Counted from the first letter of the stretch, positions 1 to 9,565 are shown. The stretch is 64,000 nucleotides of DNA from Caulobacter sp. (GCA_021741355.1 JAIOXZ010000004.1:62001-126000); one strand, 5' to 3'. A program made the numbers and translations. Notes: a model not told the origin generated them from the sequence alone.

Positions 1-1104
1 CTGCGCTCGGGCCCGCTTGCACCGGTGCCGGTCACCTTGGTGACCGTTGAGGAGCGGGCGATCTCGCCATCGCTCTTTGGCATCGGCTCCGTCGAAGCGC
101 GTTACACCCACCGTGTCGGCCCCACCACGGCGGGGCGCGTGCGCAGGTTGCTGGTGGATGTGGGCGACCATGTCGTCGCCGGCCAACCGCTCGCCGAAAT
201 CGACCCGATCGATCTCGACGAACGCATCGCCGCGCAGGAAGGCGCGGAGGGGCGGTCTTCCGCCCTTGAGCGCGCCGCACAGGCGCAGCTAGCCGACGCG
301 CAGGCGCGGGCGCGGCTGGCCCGGACGCAGGCCGGTCGAACCGAACAGCTTCTCAAGGGGGGCTGGGTGACGCAGGCGGCCGTCGATGTGCGGCGTCAGG
401 AACTGCAAGTGGCCGAAGCCGGGATGGCGGCGGCTCAGGCCAACCTCGCGGCGGCCTCACAGGATCGCGGGCGCACTGGCGCGGAACGCGCGGCGCTCGT
501 CCGCCAGAAAGCCAACCTGCTCCTCGTCGCGCCGGCCGGCGGACTTGTCGTCCGCCGCGCGGTGGAACCAGGAACCACCGTGGTCGCCGGGCAGGCGGTC
601 GTGGAGATCATCGATCCCACCAACCTGTGGATCAATACGCGCTTCGACCAGCTTCAATCGACCGGCCTTCAACCTGGACTGCGCGCCCAGGTACTGCTTC
701 GGTCGCGCGCCGGAGCCCCGCTGGCGGGGCGCGTCATCCGGACCGAGCCGCTGGCCGACGCGATAACCGAAGAAGTGATGGCCAAGATCGGGTTCGAGAC
801 CCGGGACCTGCCGCCCATCGGCGAACTGGCGGAGGTGACGGTGACGCTCCCGCCTGCCAGGAGGTCACTCACCGTACCGAACGCCGCCATTCACCGGGTC
901 AAGGGCAAGTCCGGCGTATGGGTCGTTGAGGACGGGAAGCCGCGCTTCCAGCCGGTCACCACTGGAGCAACGGATCTCAGTGGGACGGTCCAGATCCTGG
1001 GCGGGCTGAAACAGGGCGCTCGCGTCGTGGCCTATAGTCAGCGCAGCCTGACCGCCCGCACCCGCATCCGGGTCGTCGACCAGCTCGCGGGCGGCGGACA
1101 ATGA
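1..1104 (+). CDS. Periplasmic adaptor (HlyD/DevB-type) of ABC exporter, 5' partial
   Basis: The frame is open to the first base of the window, so the start and any signal or anchor lie outside; an internal GTG at 25 is not a convincing start. The visible part has the membrane-fusion architecture: a lipoyl-like half-motif (VDVGDHVVAGQPLAEID), a long alanine/glutamine-rich alpha-helical hairpin, the returning lipoyl half, then beta-barrel and membrane-proximal domains. It would link an inner-membrane ABC exporter to an outer-membrane channel. The next gene starts inside its stop codon (ATGA at 1101), and that gene is an FtsX-like permease followed by an ATPase, the DevBCA order. Substrate unknown; devB-like is the closest recognisable type. 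Confidence 0.85.
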   Translation: MRSGPLAPVPVTLVTVEERAISPSLFGIGSVEARYTHRVGPTTAGRVRRLLVDVGDHVVAGQPLAEIDPIDLDERIAAQEGAEGRSSALERAAQAQLADAQARARLARTQAGRTEQLLKGGWVTQAAVDVRRQELQVAEAGMAAAQANLAAASQDRGRTGAERAALVRQKANLLLVAPAGGLVVRRAVEPGTTVVAGQAVVEIIDPTNLWINTRFDQLQSTGLQPGLRAQVLLRSRAGAPLAGRVIRTEPLADAITEEVMAKIGFETRDLPPIGELAEVTVTLPPARRSLTVPNAAIHRVKGKSGVWVVEDGKPRFQPVTTGATDLSGTVQILGGLKQGARVVAYSQRSLTARTRIRVVDQLAGGGQ

Positions 1105-2303
1105 TCAGCCTCGCTGGTCGCGACATCCTCCATAGTTGGGGGAAGTTCGTTTTCACCGGTATCGGCCTGGGGCTGCTGATCGGCGTCACCCTGACCATGG
1201 CCGGAGTCTATCGCGGCATGGTCGATGACGCCCAGGCCATGCTGGACAATAGCGGCGCTGACCTTTGGGTGGTGCAGAGAAACACGCTCGGTCCCTACGC
1301 CGAACCGTCGAGCATCAATGACGATGTCGAGCGATCGGTCCGCGCCATGCCCGGCGTCGCGCGGGCGGCCAATGTCACCTACCTGACAATGCAGATCGGT
1401 CACGCCGGACGCGACGTTCGGGTCATGGTGGTCGGCATCGAGGCCGCCTCACCCGGTGAACCCGGCCAGCCCCCCCACCTTGTTGCCGGGCGCCAGATCG
1501 TGCGCGCCCACTACGAGGCGGTCGCCGATGTAAAGACCGGCTTTCGTCTGGGCGACGTCGTGCAGGTGCGGCGCAACCGATACAAGATCGTGGGACTGAC
1601 CAGCCGCATGGTGTCGTCAGGCGGCGATCCGATGCTGTTCATCCCCCTGAAAGACGCCCAGCAGGCCCAGTTCCTCAAGGACAGCGACGCGATTGTCCGT
1701 CAGCGGGCTCGCACGGCGCGGAATCCAGCGCTCAATCCCCCCGGCAATCCCGGCATGGTCGACGCCGTGACCGCATCCCAGACCAGCAATCCCTATGTGA
1801 ACGCCGTCCTGGTGCAGATCAAGGAGGGCTTCAGTCCGGACCAGGTCGCCGAACCCATCCGGCGCTGGCAACGGCTCACGGTCTACACCCGGGCGGAAAT
1901 GGAGGAGATTCTGGTCGACAAGCTGATCGCCACATCCGCGCGTCAGATCGGCATGTTTCTCGTCATCCTCTCCATCGTCAGCGCGGCGATCGTCGCCTTC
2001 ATCATCTATACGCTGACCATGGGAAAAATCCGGGAGATCGCGGTGCTGAAGCTGATCGGCACGCGCAACCGGACCATCTCCTTCATGATCCTGCAGCAGG
2101 CGCTCGGACTTGGCCTGATCGGCTTTGTCGTCGGCAAGATCGCCGCCACCTTCTGGGCTCCGATATTTCCCAAATACGTTCTGCTGCTGTCCAGCGACTC
2201 CGTGCGCGGCTTCATCGCGGTCATGGTGATCTGTGCGATCGCCAGTCTGCTCGCCATCCGCGCCGCGCTTCGGATCGATCCGGCGGAGGCCATCGGTGGC
2301 TGA
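1101..2303 (+). CDS. ABC exporter permease, FtsX/MacB fold, DevC-like
   Basis: This 400-residue inner-membrane permease has one N-terminal transmembrane segment, a large periplasmic domain (about residues 45-270), then three transmembrane segments in the C-terminal third, which is the FtsX/MacB layout. The last helices carry the KIREIAVLKLIGTRN stretch typical of the coupling region that contacts the ATPase. It overlaps the upstream adaptor by 4 nt, and the ATPase gene starts within its end, so the three proteins form one tripartite exporter. The length and the lack of a fused ATPase domain favour DevC over MacB. The cargo cannot be read from sequence. Confidence 0.85.
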   Translation: MISLAGRDILHSWGKFVFTGIGLGLLIGVTLTMAGVYRGMVDDAQAMLDNSGADLWVVQRNTLGPYAEPSSINDDVERSVRAMPGVARAANVTYLTMQIGHAGRDVRVMVVGIEAASPGEPGQPPHLVAGRQIVRAHYEAVADVKTGFRLGDVVQVRRNRYKIVGLTSRMVSSGGDPMLFIPLKDAQQAQFLKDSDAIVRQRARTARNPALNPPGNPGMVDAVTASQTSNPYVNAVLVQIKEGFSPDQVAEPIRRWQRLTVYTRAEMEEILVDKLIATSARQIGMFLVILSIVSAAIVAFIIYTLTMGKIREIAVLKLIGTRNRTISFMILQQALGLGLIGFVVGKIAATFWAPIFPKYVLLLSSDSVRGFIAVMVICAIASLLAIRAALRIDPAEAIGG

Positions 2304-3003
2304 CGGCATCCGCATAGAAAATCTCGTCAAGACCTACGGGGAAGGCGAAACAGCGGTCCATGCGCTGCAGGGCGTGGACATGCATGTCGCGCCCGGAGAG
2401 GTTGTCGGCCTTATCGGACCGTCGGGATCGGGCAAGAGCACCCTGCTCAAATGTCTGGGCGCGGTGATCGAGCCAACGTCCGGGCGGATGACCATCGGTG
2501 AGCAGACCATCTACGACAACGGCTGGAAGATTCCTGATCTTCGGGCGCTGCGTCGTGACCGGATCGGCTTCATCTTTCAGTCGCCCTATCTGATCCCGTT
2601 TCTCGATGTCACCGACAATGTCGCCCTGTTGCCGATGCTCGCCGGCGTGACCAACATCAAGGCTCGTGCCCGTGCGGTGGAGTTGCTCACGGCGCTCGAC
2701 GTCGTTCATCGCGCCAAGGCCATGCCATCCCAGCTTTCAGGGGGAGAACAGCAGCGTGTCGCCATCGCCAGGGCGCTGGTAAGCCGCCCGCCCGTCATCC
2801 TCGCCGATGAGCCGACAGCGCCGCTTGACGGGGAACGGGCTCTGGCGGTGGTCAAGATCCTGAATGACATGGCGGCCCGCTACCAGACCGCGATCATCAT
2901 CGTCACCCATGATGAGAAGATCATCCCCACGTTCAAGCGCCTCTATCACATCCGGGACGGCCGGACCCATGAGGAAGACGGTCGAGCGGAACCGGCATCT
3001 TGA
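2296..3003 (+). CDS. ABC exporter ATPase, DevA/LolD-like
   Basis: This 235-residue nucleotide-binding subunit has a Walker A (GPSGSGKST), Q-loop (FIFQSP), ABC signature ([15 protein letters not shown]), Walker B ([12 protein letters not shown]) and H-loop (IIIVTHD). The D-loop region reads TAPLDGE rather than the common TGNLDS. An upstream in-frame start at 2233 would bury the gene deep in the permease, so the GTG at 2296, overlapping the permease stop, is preferred; the protein then begins [15 protein letters not shown], normal for the family. It powers the exporter built with the two preceding genes. Confidence 0.88.
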   Translation: MADGIRIENLVKTYGEGETAVHALQGVDMHVAPGEVVGLIGPSGSGKSTLLKCLGAVIEPTSGRMTIGEQTIYDNGWKIPDLRALRRDRIGFIFQSPYLIPFLDVTDNVALLPMLAGVTNIKARARAVELLTALDVVHRAKAMPSQLSGGEQQRVAIARALVSRPPVILADEPTAPLDGERALAVVKILNDMAARYQTAIIIVTHDEKIIPTFKRLYHIRDGRTHEEDGRAEPAS

Positions 3004-3124
3004 TCTCGACCAGGCGGCCCTTCGCGCATATGTCGCCGCGCCCTGGTGACCAGTCGGTCGCTGCACTCCGAGATCACCGGCGGAAAGGCGTGGTGGCCAG
3101 CCCCAGTCGCGGCGCGTCGCCCGA

Positions 3125-3499
3125 TCAGACCTTCAGGGCTGACACGTAGGTTCCCATGTCAAAGTAGTCCCGCCAGATCTTGATGCGACCATTCTGCATC
3201 TCAAATACGCCGCAACAGGGAAGATTGACCGGCTTGTCTCCCACCATCGTGCGGTCCAGACGCTCGGCGATCACGACGTTGCCTTGAGCGATCAAGGTCA
3301 GCACATCCCATTCAGTCGAGCGCCAGCCCTTCAGAAAGGCAGCGATGAACTGGCGGAGTGCGGCATGCCCGGCCACCGGCTTTGTCGGCATGTTATGATA
3401 AATCCCATCCTCGCAGAAGAACTGGACCAGCTCTTCGACGTCCAGTCGCGACCACGCCGCGATGAAGTCACGAATCACCTGTTCGTTGGCAATCGCCAT
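3125..3499 (-). CDS. Limonene-1,2-epoxide hydrolase-like (SnoaL/NTF2 fold) protein
   Basis: This 124-residue protein has the cone-shaped NTF2/SnoaL fold pattern. It carries the Arg-x-Asp (ERLDR) and a later Asp (WRDYFD) that correspond in spacing to the Arg-Asp-Asp catalytic set of limonene-1,2-epoxide hydrolase, so epoxide hydration of a small lipophilic substrate is plausible. The ATG at 3499 is chosen over 3529 because it is preceded by an AGGAG-like site and starts at the conserved first helix. It is monocistronic between the ABC exporter and the RND operon. Other SnoaL-like functions (polyketide cyclase, isomerase) remain possible. Confidence 0.7.
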   Translation of the reverse strand: MAIANEQVIRDFIAAWSRLDVEELVQFFCEDGIYHNMPTKPVAGHAALRQFIAAFLKGWRSTEWDVLTLIAQGNVVIAERLDRTMVGDKPVNLPCCGVFEMQNGRIKIWRDYFDMGTYVSALKV

Positions 3500-3926
3500 G
3501 CTCGCTCCTTGAATCGTCGGACGCCGCATTATTGCACGTCTCGCCTTGGTGAAAGGGGGGCGCCATCAGCAACATGCGCGATACTGCACCCAACTGTAAG
3601 CTTTCAGTGCATTGTCCGATGATGGACTGTGACAAGTAACCCTGAAGGCCCAGGTGTGTGGTCCCGGATTCTGATGGTGCATCATTGTTCCTGACTCTTC
3701 AGGAGAAGGATGCGTTATGGGAAGCGGAGATGCATCACGACCACGAGCCAAGCTACGCCTGTCGAACTGCCAAAAAATGGCAGAATGGGCTGGTCGGCCT
3801 GATCATGACCGACTGCTATCCCGTCCCATTCCCGCACGACCAATTTCGGGCTGACGGCGCAAAAGGGGGCCGTCGCCAGCTGGATGACCTCATCAAGGGC
3901 CGGGCCGAGGCTACGGTCTTCGCAAC
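3500..3926. other. Intergenic stretch without a convincing gene
   Basis: About 430 nt lie between the epoxide-hydrolase-like gene and the end of the RND pump gene. It is less GC-rich than its surroundings. A short plus-strand reading frame (3715-3852, about 45 codons) follows an AGGAG-like site, and a longer overlapping frame runs into the RND gene. Neither shows a recognisable domain, so the stretch probably holds the promoter of the minus-strand epoxide-hydrolase-like gene and remnants of older sequence. Confidence 0.4.
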
Positions 3927-6900
3927 CTACGCACAGGCGCCTCCCGTGGGCGACAGGTCACGGTGTACATTGTAGGCGGCGGCGTAGAGCGCTGGCAGGA
4001 AGAACAGGGTCAGCTGGGTGGCCACGACCAGGCCGCCCATGATCGACCAAGCCATCGGCCCCCAGAAAACAGAGCGCGTGAGCGGGATCATCGCCAGGAT
4101 CGCGGCCAGCGCCGTGAGCGTGATCGGCCGGAAGCGGTGGACCGTGGCCTCGACGATGGCCTCGAAGGGCTGGAGCCCCTCCTGCTCCAGCAGGGTGATC
4201 TGCGACACCAGGATCACCGAATTGCGGATCACCATGCCAAAGAGCGCCAGTGAACCCAGCAGGGCCACAAATCCGAACGGAACGCGCATGGCGCTGAGGA
4301 TCAATGCGACCCCGATGAGCGCAAGCGGACCGGTAAGGACGATCAGCAGCATCTTCTTGCTGCTCTGGAGCTGGATCATCAGCAGAAGAAGGATGACCAG
4401 CACGGCGACGGGCAGGGCCTTGAAGACGGAGGCCTGCGCCTTCGAACCACCTTCCAGGGCGCCGCCAAACTCCAACGCGGCGCCGTCGGGCAGACTGTCC
4501 TTGATCGCCTGAAGGGACTGCTTCCAGTCGGCGACGACATCGGCCGGTTGCCCACCTACCACGTCGGCCAGCACGGTGATGGTGGGGCGCCCGTCGCGGA
4601 GGTTGAGCTCCGCGGCCTGAAAGGTCGGCTGAAGGTGCGCGACCTGCGATATGGGCACCCATTCGCCCGTCGCGGTCTTCACCTGGGCGTAGGCGAGGCG
4701 ATCGATGCTGTTGCGCTCCGACGCTTCAAGCCGCGCCATCACCAGGAGGGCGTCGTCGCCCTCGCGATAGGTGGTCACGGGCGCGCCGCTGATCGCGCTC
4801 TGCAGGCTCTGCTGCACCGATAGGGTCGTCACTCCAATGGCGCGGGCCTTGTCCTGGTCGAGAACGATCCGGACGGACTTGAGCGGCTCGCCGTGGTCCT
4901 TGTTGACGTCCCGGAGGCGGGGATCGCCGTGCATGAGGGCTTCGAGCTGTTCGGCGGCCGGGACGATGGCCGAAAAACTGTCGCCGGTAACGCGGATCTG
5001 CAGCGGCGGGCCCACCGACGGCCCTAGCTCCAGGGTGCTGACCCGGCCTCGCGCTTCCGGGAAACGGGCGCCAAGGAGCCCTTCGACCTTTTCCCGGGCA
5101 CGCTCGCGGGCCCGGCCGCCCTTGGTGTTGATCACGATCTGAGCGGTCGCCTGGCTCGCGTTCAGGGTGGCGAGCGCCAGATAGAACCGCGGCGTGCCGC
5201 CGCCGACATAGGTGGCCGTGGAGATGATGTCGTCGTCGCCCTTCAGGGCGGTTTCCATGCGCCTGGCCACGGCGGATGTCTGCTCGAAGCTGGCATTCTC
5301 GGGGAGCCGCAGGTCGATGAGCAGTTCCGGTCGATCCGACGTCGGGAAGAATTGCTTCGGCACGGCGACCGCGAAAAGGAACAAGGACCCGACGAACAGA
5401 CCCGCGGTGATCGCCAGAACCGCGCGACGCTGATCGAGGGCCCAGGTCACCGCCCCGCGAAAGCGCCGGTAGAATGGACTCTGAAAGGGATCGCCATGCG
5501 CCGAGCCAGGGCCGGCGGCAGGATTCGCGGGCGTCGCGGGGGTGGGCAGGAGCCAGTTGGCGAGAAATGGGGTGATGAACACCGCCACCAGCCAGGACAG
5601 AGCCAGGGAGATCGCGACCACCTGGAAGATCGACCGGGTGTATTCGCCCGTGGACGACTGGGCCAGGCCGATGGGCAGGAATCCCGCCGCGGTGATCAGG
5701 GTGCCGATAAGCATCGGCTGGGCGGTCACCTCGTATGCGGAGGTCATCGCCCGGACCTTTTCCCACCCTGACTTGAGGTTGGTCTCAATCTGTTCGACCA
5801 CGATGATGGCGTCGTCGACCAGGAGGCCCAGCGCGATGATCAGGGCGCCCAGGGAGACGCGATGCAGCGGAATGCTCATGAGCAGCATGCCGGCGAAGGT
5901 GAGCGCCAGAACGATGGGGATGCAGAGCGCCACCACGATCCCGGGGCGCCGGCCCAGCGCCAGGAAGCTGACGCCAAGCACGATGGCCACCGCCTCGGCC
6001 AGGGAACGGCTGAATTCGCCGATCGACTCCCGGACGATCCCGGGTTGGTCGGTCACGGCGCCGATGGCGATGCCCACCGGCGCCTGCGCCTGGAACGAAG
6101 CCACCAGGCGGCGCAAGTCCTTTCCCAGACGGTTGCTGTCGCCTCCGCTCCGCAGGCTCACCAGCAGACCGACCGCATCCTCGCTGTTGAAACGCATGCG
6201 GAAGCCCGGCGGGTCGGCCAGGCCGCGGGTCACGGTGGCCACATCGCCAAGGCGCAAGCTCCGTCCGCCGACGGCCATGCGCATCTCGCGGATCGCCTCG
6301 ACGGACCCGAAACTGCCGCTGACCGCGATGCGCACCCGCTCGCCGCCCAGATTGATTTCGCCGGCCGGTGCGACGACGTTGGTCGCCTGCACGATCTGAA
6401 CGATCTGCTGCGGGTCCACTCCCAGCAGGGCGAGCTTGGCGCCGCTGTATTCAATGTATATCCGCTCATCGACGGTGCCTGTGATGTCCACCCGCCCGAC
6501 GTCGGGGAGTGTGCGGACCTTGTCTCGCAGGGCTTCGGCGAACCCGTTGAGCTGCGTCAGGCTGAAGCCGTCGCCGGTGAGCGCATAGACGTTGCCGTAA
6601 GTCTGGCCGAGGTCGTCGTCGAAATGCGGCCCCTGAAGGTCCCTTGGGAGTTCCGAGCGGTGATCGGAGACCCTCTGACGTATCCGGGTCCAGGTGGATG
6701 CTATGGCCGTAGGGGACACATCGTCGTGCAGCTTCACGGTGATGACGACCACGCCGGGCCGGGCGCTGGTCAGGATGCTGTCGACCCCGGCCAACGTCCG
6801 CACCGTCCGCTCGATGGGAGCCCCGACCTGGTCGGCCATCTGGGCCGCGTCGGCGCCGGGCCAGGCGGCGGTGATCAGCATCGTCTTGATCGAGTAGTCC

Positions 6901-7022
6901 GGATCCTCCTGCCGTCCGAGCGCACTGTAAGCGTAGATCCCGGCCAGGGCCGCAACCACGATCAGGAAGCGCATCATCCCAGGGTGGTGGAGCGACCACG
7001 CCGAGAGGTTGGGGCCCCTCAT
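3927..7022 (-). CDS. RND efflux pump, inner-membrane permease
   Basis: This 1031-residue RND-family proton antiporter has the standard duplicated plan: one transmembrane helix, a large periplasmic loop, six helices, a second periplasmic loop and five terminal helices. The transmembrane relay motif (GLLVDDAIIVVEQIE) with paired aspartates is intact, as is the porter-domain signature near the N-terminus (WPGADAAQMADQV). It starts within the stop of its adaptor gene (ATGA at 7019-7022). The fold is nearer the MdtBC/MexB-like multidrug class than the metal CusA class, because no methionine cluster is obvious. With the TetR gene ahead it forms a self-contained regulated efflux operon; an outer-membrane channel is not encoded here. 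Confidence 0.92.
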   Translation of the reverse strand: MRGPNLSAWSLHHPGMMRFLIVVAALAGIYAYSALGRQEDPDYSIKTMLITAAWPGADAAQMADQVGAPIERTVRTLAGVDSILTSARPGVVVITVKLHDDVSPTAIASTWTRIRQRVSDHRSELPRDLQGPHFDDDLGQTYGNVYALTGDGFSLTQLNGFAEALRDKVRTLPDVGRVDITGTVDERIYIEYSGAKLALLGVDPQQIVQIVQATNVVAPAGEINLGGERVRIAVSGSFGSVEAIREMRMAVGGRSLRLGDVATVTRGLADPPGFRMRFNSEDAVGLLVSLRSGGDSNRLGKDLRRLVASFQAQAPVGIAIGAVTDQPGIVRESIGEFSRSLAEAVAIVLGVSFLALGRRPGIVVALCIPIVLALTFAGMLLMSIPLHRVSLGALIIALGLLVDDAIIVVEQIETNLKSGWEKVRAMTSAYEVTAQPMLIGTLITAAGFLPIGLAQSSTGEYTRSIFQVVAISLALSWLVAVFITPFLANWLLPTPATPANPAAGPGSAHGDPFQSPFYRRFRGAVTWALDQRRAVLAITAGLFVGSLFLFAVAVPKQFFPTSDRPELLIDLRLPENASFEQTSAVARRMETALKGDDDIISTATYVGGGTPRFYLALATLNASQATAQIVINTKGGRARERAREKVEGLLGARFPEARGRVSTLELGPSVGPPLQIRVTGDSFSAIVPAAEQLEALMHGDPRLRDVNKDHGEPLKSVRIVLDQDKARAIGVTTLSVQQSLQSAISGAPVTTYREGDDALLVMARLEASERNSIDRLAYAQVKTATGEWVPISQVAHLQPTFQAAELNLRDGRPTITVLADVVGGQPADVVADWKQSLQAIKDSLPDGAALEFGGALEGGSKAQASVFKALPVAVLVILLLLMIQLQSSKKMLLIVLTGPLALIGVALILSAMRVPFGFVALLGSLALFGMVIRNSVILVSQITLLEQEGLQPFEAIVEATVHRFRPITLTALAAILAMIPLTRSVFWGPMAWSIMGGLVVATQLTLFFLPALYAAAYNVHRDLSPTGGACA

Positions 7023-8200
7023 TGAAGCGCGGGCGCGGTGGACGGAACGGGACGAACCACCTCGTTCGGAAAGAGAAGGTTCGCGCCGGCGGTGACAACA
7101 CGGTCACCCGGACGAACCTCGCCCGTCACCAGGACCGCGTTCTGCTGAACCTGGACTACGTCCACGTTGCGAGCGGAGACCCGTGCCGGCGTCCCTGTCA
7201 CCACCCAGACGATGGGGCGGCCGGCGCGCTGGCTGAGCGCCGAGACGGGCAGGCGCATGGCGGTTCCGACGATGGGCGTGGTCGCGGTCACTTCGGCCGT
7301 CGAGCCGACCGCCGCGGCGCCCGGCGGCGCGGTGAAGGCAATGCGGGCTTCGAAGGTGCGAGTCTGCGCCGCCGCCGCGGGCGATATCATGCGAATGCGC
7401 CCAGGATAGCTGACTTTTGGCGCCGACCAGGTGCGCACCGCCAGGGTCGAGCGACGGAAGGCTTCGGATTCGCCCTCCGGAATGCTGATCTCCGCTTCGA
7501 TCTCGCTGGGCGTGGCGATGGTGGCGATGGTCTCGCCGGCCTGGACGACCCGTCCCGGGTCCGCGGCGAAGTCCGCCACCACGCCGTCGCGTTCGGCTCT
7601 CAGGACGGTATAGTCCACCTGACGGATGGCTCCGGCCAACTGCGATTGAGCGACGCGCCATTGTTCTTGGGCCTGGTCGGCGCTGACCACTTTTCGGTCA
7701 TATCCGGCCTGCGAGATGAAGCCGTCGGCCAGCAGGCGTTGCGCGCGGGCCAAGTCTATCGCCTGTTGGCGGGCGGCGCTCTCCGCGGCGGCGACCTGCG
7801 CCCTGGCGCCGACCACCGAAAGCTCGGCGTCCGCCGGATCAAGCCGGGCCAGGATCTGTCCGGCGGTGACCGGCTGGCCAACCTCGACAAGCTTGGCGAC
7901 GAGCCGGCCCGAAACGCGGAAGGCGAGGCGGCCATCGTAGCGCGACAGAACCTGGGCCGGGTAGACCGCGACGGTGCCCCCCTGTGCGGGCGATACGACA
8001 ACGGTCTCGACGGGCCGCGGCTCCGCGGCCGGCTGCTCCTTCGGACTGCAACTCCATTGCCCGATCATAAGGGCGGCGGTGCAAGCAAAGGCGATCCCCG
8101 TGGGAGCGCGATGCCTGCTTGAGCGTCGCCGGTCGGGTTTCAGCACTCCGCGGAGCAATCCAGGACAGGGGCTGCAGTAGGTGACGGAAACCTTGTCCAT
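7019..8200 (-). CDS. RND efflux periplasmic adaptor, probable lipoprotein
   Basis: This 393-residue membrane-fusion protein pairs with the RND pump downstream, which it overlaps by 4 nt. It has a hydrophobic leader ending in a lipobox-like Cys (IGQWSC), then lipoyl half (VGQPVTAGQILARLD), an alpha-hairpin, the second lipoyl half, beta-barrel and membrane-proximal domains. The ATG at 8200 sits 5 nt after the TetR stop; the much longer upstream open frame is the shadow of the TetR gene. A start nearer the lipobox is possible because the N-terminal 30 residues are unusually arginine-rich. It should bridge the pump and a TolC-type channel encoded elsewhere. Confidence 0.87.
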   Translation of the reverse strand: MDKVSVTYCSPCPGLLRGVLKPDRRRSSRHRAPTGIAFACTAALMIGQWSCSPKEQPAAEPRPVETVVVSPAQGGTVAVYPAQVLSRYDGRLAFRVSGRLVAKLVEVGQPVTAGQILARLDPADAELSVVGARAQVAAAESAARQQAIDLARAQRLLADGFISQAGYDRKVVSADQAQEQWRVAQSQLAGAIRQVDYTVLRAERDGVVADFAADPGRVVQAGETIATIATPSEIEAEISIPEGESEAFRRSTLAVRTWSAPKVSYPGRIRMISPAAAAQTRTFEARIAFTAPPGAAAVGSTAEVTATTPIVGTAMRLPVSALSQRAGRPIVWVVTGTPARVSARNVDVVQVQQNAVLVTGEVRPGDRVVTAGANLLFPNEVVRPVPSTAPALQ

Positions 8201-8205
8201 GACCG

Positions 8206-8853
8206 TCAGTCTGTTCCGGCGCGGCTCTGGGTTGCTGGCGCGTTCTCCGCGGATACGGAATGCATGAGCGCCCCGGCGAAGGTCGCCGTTAGGTCCCCGG
8301 CGTCGAGCGTGTCGGGCTCCATGAGACTCTGGACCTGGTTTCCGTCGTGGATCGCCAGGAGCAGCCGCGAGACCTTGTCGCGATCCGCGGTGAGGCGACG
8401 GCCATGGCGGGCGAGGGACTCCTCGACAATCGAGATGAGGGCCTCCCGCAGCGCCCGATGGTGCGTCGCCAGGCGCTGCGCCACCGAGGGTTGGCGTACC
8501 GCGTAAAGGTTGAACTCCGTGCTGAGCAGATACCAATCGCGCTCCAGCTGACCCCGGGAGAATTCTCGCAGCGCCGCCTCAAGGGATCCGCTCGCGACGG
8601 TGACCTGCTCCAGCGCCGCCGAGAGTCGGTCGCGCAGGCGCGCCGACATGAGGTCATACAGCGCCAGGAACAGGTCCTCCTTCGACCCAAAGCTCGAATG
8701 GAACGCCCCGCGGGTAAGGCCTGCTCGCGCGGCGATGTCATCGATCGTCGCGCCGTGGAAGCCTCGCTCGGCAAAGGACGCCGCGGCGCCCTCAAGAATG
8801 CGCTCGCTTGTCTGTTCTCGGGTTGGACGAACTCGCTCTCGACGCCTGACCAT
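8206..8853 (-). CDS. TetR-family repressor of the RND operon
   Basis: This 215-residue TetR protein has an N-terminal HTH (IDDIAARAGLTRGAFHSSFGSKEDLF) and an all-helical ligand domain, as in AcrR/TtgR. Two ATGs are close together. AAGGAGG lies 6 nt before the one at 8853 but only touches the one at 8859, so 8853 is chosen. It is the first gene of the TetR-adaptor-pump operon, so the repressor would control its own synthesis and that of the pump, relieved by a pump substrate. A near-palindrome at 8881-8902, 28 nt upstream of the start, is the natural operator. Confidence 0.88.
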   Translation of the reverse strand: MVRRRERVRPTREQTSERILEGAAASFAERGFHGATIDDIAARAGLTRGAFHSSFGSKEDLFLALYDLMSARLRDRLSAALEQVTVASGSLEAALREFSRGQLERDWYLLSTEFNLYAVRQPSVAQRLATHHRALREALISIVEESLARHGRRLTADRDKVSRLLLAIHDGNQVQSLMEPDTLDAGDLTATFAGALMHSVSAENAPATQSRAGTD

Positions 8854-8880
8854 CGCCATCCTCCTTGATGCGAAGTGACA

Positions 8881-8902
8881 TTCAATACGCATTTGCATTG
8901 AA
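8881..8902. promoter_or_regulatory. Putative TetR operator of the RND operon
   Basis: A 22-bp imperfect palindrome with outer arms TTCAAT and ATTGAA; 8 of 11 positions are symmetric. It lies just upstream of the TetR gene start on the minus strand, where a TetR dimer would block the promoter. The assignment rests on symmetry and position only. The wider 8860-9222 interval has no other gene; it also holds the FNR-type box and presumably the promoter of the plus-strand ferredoxin gene. Confidence 0.55.
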
Positions 8903-9087
8903 ATGGCAATGGTCTGGTGGACCGGACGGGCGCGAACTGGGCTTCGCAAACGCCCGTCTCGGATGGGTGGGCGCCTACGAGATGAACCGCTGCTGGAGGC
9001 CAAAATTCGCCCCCCAGCTCGCCCATGACCTGTGCCGCCCGGCCCGGGGCACGTGATTTTTCAACATTGATCCACTCCTCCTCTGCG

Positions 9088-9101
9088 TTGACCCAAATCA
9101 A
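9088..9101. promoter_or_regulatory. FNR/FixK-type box upstream of ferredoxin-diiron operon
   Basis: TTGACCCAAATCAA matches the Crp/Fnr-family consensus TTGA(C/T)-N4-(A/G)TCAA with both half-sites intact. It lies 122-135 nt before the ferredoxin start. A 13-mer just 5' of it (9060-9072, TTCAACATTGATC) recurs at 12112-12124 by the next putative target, so the two promoters share more than the box. A suitable regulator is encoded at 17805-18518. Confidence 0.7.
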
Positions 9102-9222
9102 TGATGACGCCCCCGTCACCTTTACGCTGACCTTTTGGAATCGTCCGGCCGTCAGGTCGGGCCGAACGGAACGAGGACGGTGTGCAAAGGCGCGTCAGGG
9201 TCCGTCGTCGTGAAAGGAGCGC

Positions 9223-9543
9223 ATGGCGAAGGTCACCTACATCGAGAACGGCGGCACGGAGCACCACGTCGACGTTCCGAACGGCCTGTCGGTGATGGAT
9301 GGCGCCAAGCGGTTCACGATCCCGGGCATCGAGGGCGACTGCGGCGGAGCCGGGGCCTGCGCCACCTGCCATGTCTATGTCGAGGGCGACTGGTTCGAGC
9401 GCCTGCCGCCGATGGAGGAACTGGAGCGCGACATGCTCGATTTCGCCTTCGAGGTGCAGGACAACAGTCGCCTGTGTTGCCAGATAAAGATCGATGACAG
9501 TGCGGATGGCCTGATCGTCCGCACGCCGAAACGTCAATACTGA
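9223..9543 (+). CDS. [2Fe-2S] ferredoxin, adrenodoxin/vertebrate type
   Basis: This 106-residue ferredoxin has the cluster ligands Cys40, Cys46, Cys49 and Cys86 in the C-x5-C-x2-C-x36-C spacing of adrenodoxin-class proteins that feed monooxygenases. It starts 8 nt after an AAAGGAG site. It is 22 nt ahead of a ferritin-fold diiron protein, which it is well placed to reduce. An FNR-type box upstream suggests induction when oxygen is scarce. No ferredoxin reductase is adjacent, so reductant must come from elsewhere in the genome. Confidence 0.9.
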   Translation: MAKVTYIENGGTEHHVDVPNGLSVMDGAKRFTIPGIEGDCGGAGACATCHVYVEGDWFERLPPMEELERDMLDFAFEVQDNSRLCCQIKIDDSADGLIVRTPKRQY

Positions 9544-9565
9544 AAAACATCAAGGGAGAAGCGCG

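Noticed and set aside
3658..3975. 105-codon plus-strand frame running into the RND gene end
   Set aside because: No domain, atypical composition and overlap with a certain gene; treated as intergenic.
5862..7025. 387-codon plus-strand reading frame
   Set aside because: Antisense shadow of the RND pump gene with no recognisable domain.
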